64,000 nucleotides of DNA from the NCBI RefSeq assembly GCF_000517125.1, contig NZ_KI912155.1:311707-375706 (forward strand), read 5' to 3'. The notes beneath the pieces are model-generated. The model was not told the DNA's origin. It saw only the letters and a list, made by a program, of their open reading frames with translations, and searched no databases. This DNA comes from Arthrobacter sp. MA-N2 (GTDB taxonomy: Bacteria; Actinomycetota; Actinomycetes; Actinomycetales; Micrococcaceae). The first letter of the stretch is position 1; the number at the start of each line of letters is the position of its first letter. Of this stretch, positions 18,029 to 27,636 are shown piece after piece. Both the position numbers and the translations under genes were made by a program.

Positions 18029-18382
18029 AGCGGATAGACAAACGGCACGGTCCACGGACTGGACATGTCTCCTTGCGTCCGCATGATGGGACGCACGTCA
18101 CATCTACCGAGCTACCTGAATGCCAGCTGCACGCCAGTCACGGATTCCCTCCTTACCCCAAACGACGCGGCGTTTCACAATATATCCGCAAAGAATAGTG
18201 AATTTAATTCGGGATTTGAGCAAATCACGCGTCCTACTGTCGCCAATTCATCCTTGAATATGCTGATGACATAATTAAGTTTGGCGGGTCGACTTCTGAT
18301 ATTGCGGCCCAAACCTGCTTTGGCTGCGTTCCCCGCCCGTCTCGATACGAACGCGTGTTCCCCGATGAAAGTGATTTGCTTG
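18029..18382. other. 354-base intergenic region with an AT-rich block
   Basis: No credible gene lies here; a frame open into the ABC binding-protein gene from 18281 lacks a ribosome binding site. The stretch 18175-18290 is much richer in A and T than its surroundings (CACAATATATCC, an 11-base palindrome GAATTTAATTC at 18200-18210, and GACATAATTAAGTTT). It is the likely promoter and regulator-binding region of the importer operon. I could not pick a well-spaced -35/-10 pair. Confidence 0.5.
18074..18095. repeat. 7-bp inverted repeat after the exonuclease gene
   Basis: TGCGTCC and GGACGCA flank an 8-base spacer, 45 bases after the exonuclease stop. It lacks a T-run, so it is at best a weak terminator. 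Confidence 0.3.
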
Positions 18383-19336
18383 ATGAAAATCAAAGCCCTG
18401 AAGTGGTTCTCTGCTGTCCCCGTGGCTGCAGTTCTCGCCGTCTCCCTTGCCGCCTGCGGTGGCGGAGCCGGCAGCACTGGCAGCGCCTCGCCGACCGATG
18501 CCCTCCAAGGCAGCGACCAGAAGACGCTGGACAAGTACACCACCAAGGACGTCACTCCGCTGGACAAGATCGATAAGTCCAAGCTGGGCCTCATCACCGA
18601 CGGCACCCTCCGCGTCGGCACCCTGTCCGATGCCCCGCCCAACATCTTCATCGACCCCTCGGGCAAGTTCACGGGTTACGACAACGAGCTCCTGCGCGCC
18701 ATTGGTGACAAGCTGGGCCTCAAGGTCGAGTTCGCCTCCACCGACTTCTCCGCGTTGCTCTCCCAGGTGAAGAACAAGCAGTTCGACGTCGGATCCTCCT
18801 CGATCTCCACTACGGACAAGCGACGCGAGACCGTCGGCTTCACCAACGGCTACGACTTTGGCTACATGGCCGTCGTGACCAAGACCGACTCCAAGGTCAA
18901 AGGCTTCGCGGACCTGAAGTCCGACGTGCGCATCGGCGTGGTGCAGGGCACCGTCCAGGACGACTACGTCACCAACACGCTGAAGCTGGAGCCCGTCCGC
19001 TTTCCGGACTACAACACGGTCTACGCCAACGTGAAGAGCGGCCAAGTGGACGCCTGGGTCGCCCCGTCCCAGCAGGCCACGGGCCAGGTCAAGGATGGCG
19101 ACAACACCAAGATCGCCGAAAAGGTCGTCAACACCCAGAACTTCACCGCCTACGCAGTGAACAAGGACAACACGGCCCTGATCGATGCCCTCAACTCGGG
19201 GCTTGACGCAGTGATCGCCGACGGCACATGGACCAAGCTCACCGCCGAGTGGTACAAGGACCGCCCGACGACGGCGGATCAGACCCCGCAGGGCTGGAAG
19301 CCGGGCAGCAAGGCCGTCCAGATTCCCGCCAAGTAG
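18383..19336 (+). CDS. Amino-acid ABC transporter substrate-binding lipoprotein
   Basis: This is a periplasm-type solute receptor of the polar-amino-acid (PAAT, family 3) class, 317 residues. The signal peptide MKIKALKWFSAVPVAAVLAV ends in the lipobox LAAC, so the mature protein is lipid-anchored on the outer face. The body has the family 3 pattern GTLRVGTLSDAPPNIFID, GYDNELLRAIGDKLGL and DVGSSSISTTDKRRE. I chose ATG 18383 because it gives a normal-length signal peptide; ATG 18365 is in frame and possible. It starts a three-gene operon with a permease and ATPase. The exact amino acid cannot be read from sequence. Confidence 0.92.
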   Translation: MKIKALKWFSAVPVAAVLAVSLAACGGGAGSTGSASPTDALQGSDQKTLDKYTTKDVTPLDKIDKSKLGLITDGTLRVGTLSDAPPNIFIDPSGKFTGYDNELLRAIGDKLGLKVEFASTDFSALLSQVKNKQFDVGSSSISTTDKRRETVGFTNGYDFGYMAVVTKTDSKVKGFADLKSDVRIGVVQGTVQDDYVTNTLKLEPVRFPDYNTVYANVKSGQVDAWVAPSQQATGQVKDGDNTKIAEKVVNTQNFTAYAVNKDNTALIDALNSGLDAVIADGTWTKLTAEWYKDRPTTADQTPQGWKPGSKAVQIPAK

Positions 19337-19348
19337 GCCCGACGTTCC

Positions 19349-20113
19349 ATGGATATCCTCAAACTGCTCTCTGAGACCTTCCTCGACTGGAAGGCGATCG
19401 GCGAAGTCCTTCCCAAGATGTTCGCGGTCGGGCTGCCGAACACCCTGGTTTTGGCCGTCACATCCGGCGTCATCGGAACGGTGCTCGGCATGCTGCTCGC
19501 CCTCATGGGGATCTCCCGGAACGCAGTGGCGCGGTGGATCGCCCGCGTCTATACCGATATCCTCCGGGGGCTCCCGCCGGTCCTGACCATCCTGGTGATT
19601 GGCCTCGGCTTCGGCCCGATCATCAAGCAGCTGACAGGTTCCACGAGCCCCTACCCGCTGGCCATCGCGGCACTGTCCCTGATGTCGGCGGCGTACATCG
19701 GCGAGATCTTCCGCTCCGGGATCCAGAGCGTCGACAAGGGACAGCTCGAGGCAACGCGGGCCCTGGGATTCGGCTATGGCGCTTCCATGCGCCTGGTGGT
19801 GGTCCCCCAGGGAGTCCGGCGGGTCCTTCCCGCATTGGTCAACCAGTTCATCGCCCTGATCAAGGAATCGTCCCTCCTCTTCACCTTGGGGCTCGTGGCG
19901 GCTGAGCGGGAGATCTTCCAGATCGGCAAGGACGCGGCGTCCAACAGTGGAAACCTGTCGCCGTATGTCGCCGCAGCCATCTTCTACCTCGCATTGACGA
20001 TCCCGCTCACGCACTTCGTGAACTGGATTGACCGCCGTCTTCGCTCGGGCCGGCCCGAGAAGAAGGAACCGGACGAGGCTGCCGCCGTCGTCGGAAAGGG
20101 AGCCCAGGCATGA
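19349..20113 (+). CDS. Amino-acid ABC transporter permease (HisM/GlnP type)
   Basis: This 254-residue inner-membrane subunit has about five hydrophobic segments and the EAA loop that docks to the ATPase ([21 protein letters not shown]). Motif [14 protein letters not shown] is typical of the PAAT permease family. It lies 12 bases after the binding-protein gene, and its TGA overlaps the ATG of the ATPase gene. Only one permease is present, so a homodimeric pore is expected. The last 25 residues are charged and probably cytoplasmic. Confidence 0.92.
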   Translation: MDILKLLSETFLDWKAIGEVLPKMFAVGLPNTLVLAVTSGVIGTVLGMLLALMGISRNAVARWIARVYTDILRGLPPVLTILVIGLGFGPIIKQLTGSTSPYPLAIAALSLMSAAYIGEIFRSGIQSVDKGQLEATRALGFGYGASMRLVVVPQGVRRVLPALVNQFIALIKESSLLFTLGLVAAEREIFQIGKDAASNSGNLSPYVAAAIFYLALTIPLTHFVNWIDRRLRSGRPEKKEPDEAAAVVGKGAQA

Positions 20114-20847
20114 GCGAGTTCGTTTCCGGAACGCTGACCGCAAAGAACATCCACTTGTCCTTCGGGTCCAACCGTGTCCTGCGCGGCATCGATCTGCACG
20201 TCGAGAAGGGCACCACGGCTTCCGTGATAGGCCCCTCCGGTTCAGGCAAGTCCACGCTCCTGCGGGTCATGAACCGGCTGATCGAACCCGAGCAGGGGGA
20301 CATTCTGCTGGACGGGCGTTCGGTGCTCAAGGACAATCCGGACGAATTGCGTCGGCGGATCGGCATGGTTTTCCAGCAGTTCAACCTGTTCCCCCACAAG
20401 ACCGTGGCGGAGAATGTTTCCTTGGCCCTGCGCAAACTGCGCGGCATGTCCAAGGATCAGGCACGGGAAGAGGCCCTGGCGCAACTGGACCTCGTGGGAC
20501 TCAAGCACAAGGCCGACGCCCGGCCTGCGAATCTCTCCGGCGGGCAGCAGCAGCGTGTTGCCATTGCCCGGGCGCTGGCCATGAAGCCCGAGGTCATGTT
20601 CTTCGACGAGGCAACATCCGCCCTCGATCCTGAGCTCGTCAAGGGCGTCCTGGCGCTCATGGCCGAGCTGGCCAAGGGCGGCATGACCATGGTGGTGGTG
20701 ACCCACGAGATGGGCTTCTCAAGGAACGTGTCGGACACCGTGACGTTCATGGACGCAGGCGTCGTTGTGGAGACAGGCTCGCCGGAACAGCTCTTCTCCG
20801 CGCCTCGGACCGATCGTCTGAAGGGCTTCCTTTCGGACGTACTCTAG
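20110..20847 (+). CDS. Amino-acid ABC transporter ATP-binding protein
   Basis: This 245-residue ABC ATPase drives the importer. Walker [10 protein letters not shown] is at 41-49, the Q-loop is FQQFNLF, the signature is LSGGQQQR, Walker B is [12 protein letters not shown] and the H-loop is VVTHEMGF. Walker B reads DEATSALD where most PAAT ATPases have DEPTSALD, a minor change. The ATG overlaps the permease stop (ATGA), and the operon ends 13 bases later in a strong hairpin. Confidence 0.94.
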   Translation: MSEFVSGTLTAKNIHLSFGSNRVLRGIDLHVEKGTTASVIGPSGSGKSTLLRVMNRLIEPEQGDILLDGRSVLKDNPDELRRRIGMVFQQFNLFPHKTVAENVSLALRKLRGMSKDQAREEALAQLDLVGLKHKADARPANLSGGQQQRVAIARALAMKPEVMFFDEATSALDPELVKGVLALMAELAKGGMTMVVVTHEMGFSRNVSDTVTFMDAGVVVETGSPEQLFSAPRTDRLKGFLSDVL

Positions 20848-20860
20848 GCCTTCGCCACGG

Positions 20861-20926
20861 GAATCCCCGGCGGCCGGACTGAATACCCGCGTATGCGGTA
20901 GTGAATCGTCCGGAGGCCGGGGATTC
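20861..20926. terminator. Bidirectional terminator between the ABC operon and the GH3 gene
   Basis: GAATCCCCGGC (20861-20871) pairs with GCCGGGGATTC (20916-20926); the stem continues inward through a two-base mismatch to CCGGAC/GTCCGG. The two flanking genes converge here. The apical part can form a second small stem. Confidence 0.75.
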
Positions 20927-20938
20927 TTCGCATCCCGG

Positions 20939-22243
20939 CTACTTCCCTGTTTTGACCTCGAGAACGGTCAGGGCTGCTGCATCCACTGCCTTGCGGAAGT
21001 CAGGATCCGTCTTCGCCCGCTGCAGGACCTGGCCATACATCACCGGAACGGCTGCTGTGTTTGCACACAGCACCATGGTCCCGCCTGCACCGATGAAATT
21101 CGTCGCCCGGTCCCCCATGCTCCACGCCGACAGCTGCACGGCATTGCAGAGATCATCGGACACGATGATTCCGGTGAATCCCGCATCGGTCCGCAACATG
21201 GTGCGCATGATGATGGGCGAGAACGGAGCGACGTGGTCTGGATCGATCTTGTCGTAGTACGCGTTCGAGACCATGACCCAGCGGACCCCGCCTGCAATTG
21301 CCGCGTGGAATGGCGCCAGGTACGGATCGCTCCGGGTTGTTTCGGTGTCGTGGACATTGGCGCTGACGTCCGTGTTCAGATTCACGCGTCCCATGCCGGG
21401 GAAGTGCTTGACCACCGGCGCTACCCCGGCGTCCCGCAGCCCGGCCGCCATCGCGTTCCCGTGCTCGGAGACCGCGGCGGGGGTGTAACCGTACTCGCGT
21501 TGGAAGGCACCGATCGGCTTGTTCGACGGCGCGAATTCGGGGCTGGGAACCGTGTCCAGCACTGGCGCCAGGTCAACATTCACCCCGGCCTGCAGCAACT
21601 GGCTACCCCAGCTCCGAGCGTCGGCGCGAAGTTGTTCCGGGCTTGACTTTGCTTGGTCCAAGGCCGCGGGAATAGGCAGGAATCCGGGTCCCCTGAGGAC
21701 TTGGACCGAGCCGCCTTCCTGGTCCGTCGCGACAAACAGCGGCAGCCCCCGCGTTGCGGCCGGCGATATGCCGGCCTTCAGTTCCGCCACGAGCGATGCC
21801 GTTGCTGCGACGCCTGCTTGGCTGCGTCCGGCCAGGTAGATGTTGCCCACGTAGTCGTTCAGGAGACCGGACACCGGGCCCGCATCGCTTCCGTCAGCCT
21901 TGGCTGCGACCATGAACAACTGCCTTACCCTTTGCTCCAAGGTCAGGGCCGTGAGCCGCTGTTCCGGCGTCGGGGGCGGAGGAGACGGCAGCTCATGAGG
22001 CTTCGCAGGAGCAATCGGCGTCCGATCGCTCGGAGCCGAGGAACCCGATGGCGCGGCCATCGCCGACGCCGAATATGTGGGATGGGGAGTCGGTGCGGCC
22101 ACCGGATCCGGCGTTTGCCCGGCGGTATCGGAACGCGCAACGCCCGCAAACAGCGCTGCCACCAGCGCTGTGAGGATAAGCAGTGGAATTTTGGACGGCT
22201 TGAGCAGATGAATCATCGCCTTGTCGATTCGATCGTTGCCCAC
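20939..22243 (-). CDS. Exported glycoside hydrolase family 3 (beta-N-acetylhexosaminidase-like)
   Basis: This 434-residue protein has an N-terminal membrane segment (IPLLILTALVAALFAGVA), a Pro/Ser-rich spacer and a GH3 catalytic domain related to NagZ. Visible motifs are FVATDQEGGSVQ, VNVDLAPVLD, KHFPGMGRVNLNTD and IIVSDDLCN, whose first aspartate is the expected nucleophile. The NagZ histidine in KHFPGHG is Met, and the NagZ Asp-x-His loop is not in its usual form, so the acid/base residue is unclear; the protein may belong to the actinobacterial subgroup with KHFPG(L/M)GR. I start at GTG 22243 (GGGAG six bases upstream); ATG 22216 is possible. The ribosome binding site is inside a hairpin. 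Confidence 0.82.
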   Translation of the reverse strand: MGNDRIDKAMIHLLKPSKIPLLILTALVAALFAGVARSDTAGQTPDPVAAPTPHPTYSASAMAAPSGSSAPSDRTPIAPAKPHELPSPPPPTPEQRLTALTLEQRVRQLFMVAAKADGSDAGPVSGLLNDYVGNIYLAGRSQAGVAATASLVAELKAGISPAATRGLPLFVATDQEGGSVQVLRGPGFLPIPAALDQAKSSPEQLRADARSWGSQLLQAGVNVDLAPVLDTVPSPEFAPSNKPIGAFQREYGYTPAAVSEHGNAMAAGLRDAGVAPVVKHFPGMGRVNLNTDVSANVHDTETTRSDPYLAPFHAAIAGGVRWVMVSNAYYDKIDPDHVAPFSPIIMRTMLRTDAGFTGIIVSDDLCNAVQLSAWSMGDRATNFIGAGGTMVLCANTAAVPVMYGQVLQRAKTDPDFRKAVDAAALTVLEVKTGK

Positions 22244-22245
22244 AG

Positions 22246-22281
22246 CCTGCTCCCGGCCCGTAGGCACGCGCGGGGAGCAGG
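22246..22281 (-). promoter_or_regulatory. Hairpin enclosing the GH3 gene's ribosome binding site
   Basis: CCTGCTCCC (22246-22254) and GGGAGCAGG (22273-22281) are perfect inverted copies. On the minus-strand transcript the downstream arm contains the GGGAG Shine-Dalgarno and ends two bases before the GTG at 22243. It lies 25 bases after the hemL stop. Either it limits translation of the GH3 gene or it acts as a weak hemL terminator; there is no U-run. Confidence 0.55.
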
Positions 22282-22305
22282 CTGCATTACATCGGGAAAG
22301 TGCCT

Positions 22306-23637
22306 CTACACGGCACTGGCCTCCGCGGCCGCCTTGGCTGCGGCCGGCAACGCGTCGAAGATCCTGTTCATTGCGGCGTCGTCGTGGGCTGCGGACAGGA
22401 ACCACGCTTCGAAGACCGACGGCGGCAGGTAGACGCCGGAGTCCAGCATGGAGTGGAAGAAGGGCGCGTAGCGGAACACATCCTGGGCCTGGGCGTCGGC
22501 GTAGTTGTGGACGCCGTTGGCCGAGGTGCCGAACGCCACGGAGAAAAGGTTCCCTGCGCGCTGGATCGAGTGGTCCACGCCGGCGGTGTCAAGCGCCGAT
22601 GAGAGCGCCGCAGAGAGTTCCAACGACCGGGCATCCACGTAGCTGTACACCTCCGGCGTCGCGTGCGTCAGGGTAGCGACGCCGGCGGCCATGGCCACGG
22701 GGTTCCCGGACAGGGTACCGGCTTGGTAGACCGGGCCAAGCGGCGCGAGATAGTCCATGACGTCGGCACGCCCACCGAGTGCCGCCGTCGGCATCCCGCC
22801 GCCGATGACTTTGCCGAAGGTCAGCAGGTCCGGCGCCCAGCCTTCCTGGCGGCCGGTCAGTCCCCAGTAGCCTGCATAGCCGGTGCGGAAGCCTGTGAGC
22901 ACCTCGTCGAGGATCAGCAGTGCGCCGTGTTCGCGGGTAATGCGGGACAGTCCCTCGTTAAAGCCTTCGTTCGGGGTGACGACCCCCATGTTGGCGGGAG
23001 CAGCCTCGGTGATGACGGCCGCAATGTTGTTGCCGTGAGCCGCGAAGGCCGCTTCCACGGCAGCGAGGTCGTTGTACGGCAGCACCAGGGTCTCAGCAGC
23101 GGCCGCCGCGGTGACCCCAGCCGAACCGGGCAGCGCCATGGTCGCCAGGCCCGAGCCCGCGGCGGCCAGGAGTCCATCGAGGTGGCCGTGGTAGCAGCCC
23201 GCGAACTTCACGATCAGATTGCGATCGGTGAACCCCCGGGCCAAGCGGACGGCAGTCATGGTGGCCTCAGTGCCCGTGGACACCATGCGGAGGCGTTCGA
23301 CGACCGGGACGCGTTCCTTGACGATCGCGGCGAGGTTTGCTTCATCAGGCGTCGACGCGCCAAACGACAACCCACGGTCCACCGCTGCGTGGACGGCGTC
23401 CAGCACGGCCGGATGGGCGTGCCCCAGCAACGCGGGCCCCCAGGAGCAGACGAGGTCCACGTACTCGCGGCCGTCCGCGTCGGTCAGGTAGGGACCCTTC
23501 GCGGAGACCATGAACTTCGGGGTGCCGCCCACGGAGCCGAAGGCGCGTACCGGCGAGTTGACGCCGCCGGGCATCAGGGAACGGGCACGGTCGAACAGCT
23601 GGTCGGAGACAGGGGTGTGTGAAGTCATGGTGTCCAT
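22306..23637 (-). CDS. hemL: Glutamate-1-semialdehyde 2,1-aminomutase HemL
   Basis: HemL converts glutamate-1-semialdehyde to 5-aminolevulinate using PLP/PMP. The 443-residue length is normal. Motifs include [38 protein letters not shown] and [12 protein letters not shown], whose lysine binds PLP. It is the last gene of the long haem operon, 31 bases after the LLM oxidoreductase. ATG 23637 and ATG 23628 are both in frame; neither has a strong ribosome binding site. Confidence 0.97.
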   Translation of the reverse strand: MDTMTSHTPVSDQLFDRARSLMPGGVNSPVRAFGSVGGTPKFMVSAKGPYLTDADGREYVDLVCSWGPALLGHAHPAVLDAVHAAVDRGLSFGASTPDEANLAAIVKERVPVVERLRMVSTGTEATMTAVRLARGFTDRNLIVKFAGCYHGHLDGLLAAAGSGLATMALPGSAGVTAAAAAETLVLPYNDLAAVEAAFAAHGNNIAAVITEAAPANMGVVTPNEGFNEGLSRITREHGALLILDEVLTGFRTGYAGYWGLTGRQEGWAPDLLTFGKVIGGGMPTAALGGRADVMDYLAPLGPVYQAGTLSGNPVAMAAGVATLTHATPEVYSYVDARSLELSAALSSALDTAGVDHSIQRAGNLFSVAFGTSANGVHNYADAQAQDVFRYAPFFHSMLDSGVYLPPSVFEAWFLSAAHDDAAMNRIFDALPAAAKAAAEASAV

Positions 23638-23668
23638 TCTTTCAGGGATTCGGTGAGGTCAGGCGCCT

Positions 23669-24745
23669 TCAGGAGTCGGCAAGCAGTTCGGCCACCAACG
23701 GGGCCACGACCGTGCCGAAGAGTTCTATGCAGCGCATCATGGATTCGTGGGGCAGGGTTCCATTGCTGTATTTGAGGTCGAAACGGTCCACGCCGAGGTT
23801 CTGCTTCAGCAGCACGATCTTTCGAGCGACGGTTTCCGGGGAACCAACGTAAAGGGCGCCTTCCGGCCCGCACATGGCGTCGAACTCCCCCCTGCTGGCC
23901 GGCCCCCAGCCACGTTCGGCACCAATCCGGTTGCGTTGGGCCAGCCAGTGCGGGAACAGTTCCTCGCGGGCCTGTTCATCGCTCGGAGCGACATACCCCG
24001 GCGAGTGCGTGGCGATTTGCTGCATGGGGTGCCCATACTTGCCCATTGCCTCGCGGTAGAGCTTCACGAGCGGTTCAAAACGGCGCGGTTCTCCGCCGAT
24101 GATGGCAAAAATGATCGGGTAGCCGTATTGGGCGCAGCGCAGCACCGATTCAGGAGTGCCACCCACACCGATCCACGTGGGCAGCAAGTGGTGTTCCAGC
24201 GGCGGAAAGACGCTCATCCCGTGCACATTCGGCCGGGTGCGGCCCTCCCAATACACGGGCTTTTGCGTCCGGACCTTGTCGAAGAGTTCGAGCTTTTCCT
24301 CGAACAGGACTTCATAGTCGGCGAGGTCCAGGCCAAACAACGGGAAGGATTCCACAAACGAGCCACGGCCCAGCATCACTTCTGCCCGGCCGTTGGAGAG
24401 CGCGTCAACGGTGGCAAAGCGCTGGAAGACCCGGATGGGGTCGTCAGAGCTGAGCACGGTGACGGCCGAGCCGAGTTTGATCCGCGATGTCCGGGCGGCC
24501 GCGGCTGCAAGGAACACTTCGGGCGCCGAGACGGCGAAGTCGCGGCGGTGATGCTCTCCCACGCCAAAGGCATGAAGTCCGACGGCGTCCGCCAGCTCGG
24601 CTTCGGCCAGCAGCTCCCGTAGGACCCGGGCATGCGGTTTCGGGTTTCCTTCGGCGTCCACGCCGGCGTCACCGAAGGTGTTCAGCCCGAGCAGGATTTC
24701 CGCAGGACCGACCGGGGCTGTCGGGGTGGAAGGGGAATCGGTCAT
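23669..24745 (-). CDS. LLM class flavin-dependent oxidoreductase
   Basis: This 358-residue luciferase-like (LLM) TIM-barrel protein uses FMN or F420. Motifs: GLHAFGVGEHHRRDFAVSAP, KLGSAVTVLSSDDPIRVFQ, GRAEVMLGRGSF, and LPTWIGVGGTPESVLRCA. Its ATG shares one base with the hemB stop (TGATG), and hemL follows, so it is embedded in the haem operon and co-expressed. No haem-pathway step is known to need this family, so its role there is open. The frame extends to 24862 but only through hemB antisense-frame sequence; the start at 24745 is set by the overlap. Confidence 0.88.
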   Translation of the reverse strand: MTDSPSTPTAPVGPAEILLGLNTFGDAGVDAEGNPKPHARVLRELLAEAELADAVGLHAFGVGEHHRRDFAVSAPEVFLAAAAARTSRIKLGSAVTVLSSDDPIRVFQRFATVDALSNGRAEVMLGRGSFVESFPLFGLDLADYEVLFEEKLELFDKVRTQKPVYWEGRTRPNVHGMSVFPPLEHHLLPTWIGVGGTPESVLRCAQYGYPIIFAIIGGEPRRFEPLVKLYREAMGKYGHPMQQIATHSPGYVAPSDEQAREELFPHWLAQRNRIGAERGWGPASRGEFDAMCGPEGALYVGSPETVARKIVLLKQNLGVDRFDLKYSNGTLPHESMMRCIELFGTVVAPLVAELLADS

Positions 24746-25725
24746 CAGGACTCCTTGAGCCAGCCGGCAAGCTCTGAGGCCCAGTATGTCAGCACCATGT
24801 CGGCGCCGGCTCGTTTGATGCCGAGCACGGATTCTGTGATGGCACCCCGTCGGTCGATCCATCCGTTCGCGGCGGCCGCTTCGATCATGGCGTATTCACC
24901 GGAGATTTGGTAGGCCGCCACGGGAACCGGGCTCATGGCCGCAACGTCCGCAAGGATGTCGAGGTAGCTCATCGCGGGCTTGACCATCACCATGTCGGCG
25001 CCCTCCTCGAGGTCGAGTTCCACTTCGATGATGGCCTCACGACGGTTGGCCGCATCCATCTGGTATGTGCGGCGATCGCCTTTGAGCTGCGAATCCACGG
25101 CCTCCCGGAACGGACCGTAGAAGGCCGAGGCGTATTTCGCCGCGTAGGCCAGGAGTGCGGTGTTCTGGTGTCCGGCCTCTTCGAGGGCTTGCCGAATCAC
25201 TGCGATCTGGCCATCCATCATCCCGGACGGCCCCAGGACGTGGGCACCGGCGTCGGCCTGCGCTACGGCCATCTGAGCGTAGATTTCCAGCGTGGCGTCG
25301 TTGTCCACATAGCCGTTGGCATCCAGGACCCCGCAGTGGCCGTGGTCCGTGAATTCGTCCAGGCACACGTCGCCCATGACCACCAGGTCATCGCCCACCT
25401 CGGCACGGACGTCGCGGATGGCCTTGTTCAGCACGCCATCGGGATCCAGGGAGGCTGTGCCGCGGGCATCACGGACGGCGGGCACCCCGAACAGCATGAT
25501 GCCGCTGACGCCAAGTTCCACGGCTTCGACGGCTGCACGCTTGAGCGAATCGGTGGTGTGCTGCACAACGCCGGGCATGGACGTGATTGGAGCCGGCTCG
25601 CTGAGTCCTTCGCGAATGAAGGCCGGCAGGATGAGGTCGGCGGGCGCCAAGCGGTGTTCGGCCGTCATCCGGCGCATGGCAGGGGTGGTGCGGAGCCGGC
25701 GGGGCCGGTGGTGTGGAAAGCTCAA
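24745..25725 (-). CDS. hemB: Delta-aminolevulinic acid dehydratase HemB
   Basis: HemB condenses two 5-aminolevulinates to porphobilinogen. The 326-residue protein has the two active lysines in [13 protein letters not shown] and [12 protein letters not shown]. The metal loop reads [14 protein letters not shown]: the first and last cysteines of the zinc triad are present but the middle one is Asp, a mixed zinc/magnesium pattern. The ATG overlaps the hemD stop (ATGA). The N-terminus ([14 protein letters not shown]) is typical. Confidence 0.97.
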   Translation of the reverse strand: MSFPHHRPRRLRTTPAMRRMTAEHRLAPADLILPAFIREGLSEPAPITSMPGVVQHTTDSLKRAAVEAVELGVSGIMLFGVPAVRDARGTASLDPDGVLNKAIRDVRAEVGDDLVVMGDVCLDEFTDHGHCGVLDANGYVDNDATLEIYAQMAVAQADAGAHVLGPSGMMDGQIAVIRQALEEAGHQNTALLAYAAKYASAFYGPFREAVDSQLKGDRRTYQMDAANRREAIIEVELDLEEGADMVMVKPAMSYLDILADVAAMSPVPVAAYQISGEYAMIEAAAANGWIDRRGAITESVLGIKRAGADMVLTYWASELAGWLKES

Positions 25726-26615
25726 CTTTCGTTCCCTTCGGTGGCGAATACGGTGCGTAGGGCAGTCACGATGCCTGCCGGGGTGGGTTCCTTGGCGATT
25801 GCCGTTACCGGCATGCCGAGGGCAGCAGCCTCGGCCGCCGTCGAGCGCCCGATCGCAATGAAGCGGCAGTCCTGAAGCGGTGCCAGTGCGGCGTGGATGC
25901 GCCGCGCGGCGCTGGGCGACGCGGCGATGACGGCATGGAGCAGGCCCCTGGCGAGTTCGGCTTTGGCCGCTGCCGGAGTGAGTTCCGGCGCTCCGGATCC
26001 GATCCCGGCCTGCCAGCCATTCGCCGCGGCGAGGGAAGCTGTGAGTCGGCGTTCGGGGGCGGCCGGGTACTCCACGGTGTGGTAAGCCGTGACGGCTTGG
26101 ACCACGGCTCCCTTGGCCTCAATCCCGGCCGACAACGCTGCACCGGCGATGTCAGCTTGCGGCAAGAGCACATTACCGGGGCCAGACGGCCAGACGGCAA
26201 TCAGTCCCGCAGCCGACTGGACATCGTCGGGCGCGAGGTCCACGGCAACGCCCTCCGCTTCGAGGACCCGCCGGCTCGACGGGCCAATCGTCGCGATCCT
26301 GACCGATTCCGGAATCATGTCCCTCAGGTCAAGACGACGTTCGGCGGCTTTTTCCTTCAGGGCCCGCACGGTGGTGATACTGCTGACCACGAGCCAGCCG
26401 TATGCTCCTGCACGGAGCGCGTCCAAGGCAACCTCGAGGGAGTGCTGATCCCGGGCGCGTTCGAAGTCGATCAACGGCAACAGGAGCGGTTCGGCCCCTG
26501 CCTCGCGCAGCGCAGTGATGAGCGGGGCGGCACGGTCCGGGCTGCGCGTCACGAGGACCCGGGCGCCGACAAGGGCCCGGGTCTCCCCGGACTTCACCGC
26601 GCTATGCCGCCCCAT
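25722..26615 (-). CDS. hemD: Uroporphyrinogen-III synthase HemD
   Basis: HemD closes and inverts ring D of hydroxymethylbilane to give uroporphyrinogen III. The 297-residue protein has the two alternating alpha/beta domains of the weakly conserved family: [20 protein letters not shown] at the start, [29 protein letters not shown], and the C-terminal [24 protein letters not shown] precedes the ATG. It follows hemC by 19 bases and overlaps hemB by four. Confidence 0.93.
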   Translation of the reverse strand: MGRHSAVKSGETRALVGARVLVTRSPDRAAPLITALREAGAEPLLLPLIDFERARDQHSLEVALDALRAGAYGWLVVSSITTVRALKEKAAERRLDLRDMIPESVRIATIGPSSRRVLEAEGVAVDLAPDDVQSAAGLIAVWPSGPGNVLLPQADIAGAALSAGIEAKGAVVQAVTAYHTVEYPAAPERRLTASLAAANGWQAGIGSGAPELTPAAAKAELARGLLHAVIAASPSAARRIHAALAPLQDCRFIAIGRSTAAEAAALGMPVTAIAKEPTPAGIVTALRTVFATEGNES

Positions 26616-26634
26616 AATCTCCTGTCAGCTCCTG

Positions 26635-27636
26635 CTATCGTGACGCGGCAAGATCTGCGATGTCCGCGGCGCCCCCGGCAAGCAGGAGCTCGGCGACTTC
26701 GATGCCCAGCAAGGTGGCGCCCACTTCCGTGAGCCCGTCCGTCGCTTTCTTCTCGCGAACGGTCTTGCTGCCGTCTACGGCGCAGACCACGGCTTCCAGG
26801 TAGAGCATGCTGCCCTTGCGGTAGGCGTAGGCGCCCACGGGGGCAGCACAACCGGCCTCGAGGCGCGCCAGAACGGAGCGTTCCGCGGTGACGGCCAGTC
26901 GGGTGTCCTCATCGTTCAGCGCGGCCAGGGCCTGGGCCAGGGCATTCGGGGCACCGTCGGCTGAGCCGGCCGGGCCCGGAGCATCCGCCGTGCGGCACTC
27001 GATGGCGAGCGAGCCTTGTCCAGGGGCCGGGAGCATGACGTCCGTTTCGAAGAACTCAGTCACGACGTCGAGCCTGCCGATCCGTTCCAGCCCCGCCGCA
27101 GCAAGCACGACGGCGTCGAGGTCGCCGCACTTCCCGGGAACCAACGTGTCGTCGATGTTCCCCGGCAGCCCTGGAACCCGGCCCAAGCGGGTATCCACGT
27201 TGCCGCGAATATCAATGACGTCGAGGTCTGGACGGGCGGCCCGCAATTGTGCGGCGCGGCGCGGCGATCCGGTACCGACTTTGGCGCCTGCCGGAAGATC
27301 CGCCAGCTTGAGGCCATCCCGGGCGCACAGGGCGTCCCGGACATCGACCCGTTTGGGCGTTGCGGCGATGGTGAGTCCCGGCGCCGCACCCGTGGGGAGG
27401 TCCTTCAGGGAGTGCACCGCGACGTCGCACGCATTGTCCAGGAGCGCGTCGCGAAGGGCGGCCACGAACACACCTGCGCCGCCCATCTTGGAGAGCGAGC
27501 CCGTGCGTACATCGCCTTCGGTCCTGACGCGCACCAATTCCACGGGAAAGCCCCCGACGGCGGCGAGCTGATCCGCTGCCTGCTGGCTCTGGGTGAGCGC
27601 AAGCTTGCTCGCGCGGGTGCCGATCCGGACCGTCAT
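26635..27636 (-). CDS. hemC: Porphobilinogen deaminase (hydroxymethylbilane synthase) HemC
   Basis: HemC polymerises four porphobilinogens. The 333-residue protein begins MTVRIGTRASKLALTQSQQ and contains VHSLKDLPTG, TGSPRRAAQL, DIRGNVDTRLGR and the dipyrromethane-attachment loop RLEAGCAAPVGAYA with its cysteine. Its ATG overlaps the hemH stop by four bases. Position after hemH and before hemD is usual in Arthrobacter-type clusters. Confidence 0.97.
   Translation of the reverse strand: MTVRIGTRASKLALTQSQQAADQLAAVGGFPVELVRVRTEGDVRTGSLSKMGGAGVFVAALRDALLDNACDVAVHSLKDLPTGAAPGLTIAATPKRVDVRDALCARDGLKLADLPAGAKVGTGSPRRAAQLRAARPDLDVIDIRGNVDTRLGRVPGLPGNIDDTLVPGKCGDLDAVVLAAAGLERIGRLDVVTEFFETDVMLPAPGQGSLAIECRTADAPGPAGSADGAPNALAQALAALNDEDTRLAVTAERSVLARLEAGCAAPVGAYAYRKGSMLYLEAVVCAVDGSKTVREKKATDGLTEVGATLLGIEVAELLLAGGAADIADLAASR

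Noticed and set aside
18275..20143. A 622-codon open frame on the minus strand opposite the ABC importer
   Set aside because: It is a frame shadow of strongly biased GC-rich coding DNA on the plus strand. The translation is Gly/Asp/Arg/Val-rich without domain motifs, and the plus strand encodes clear ABC proteins.
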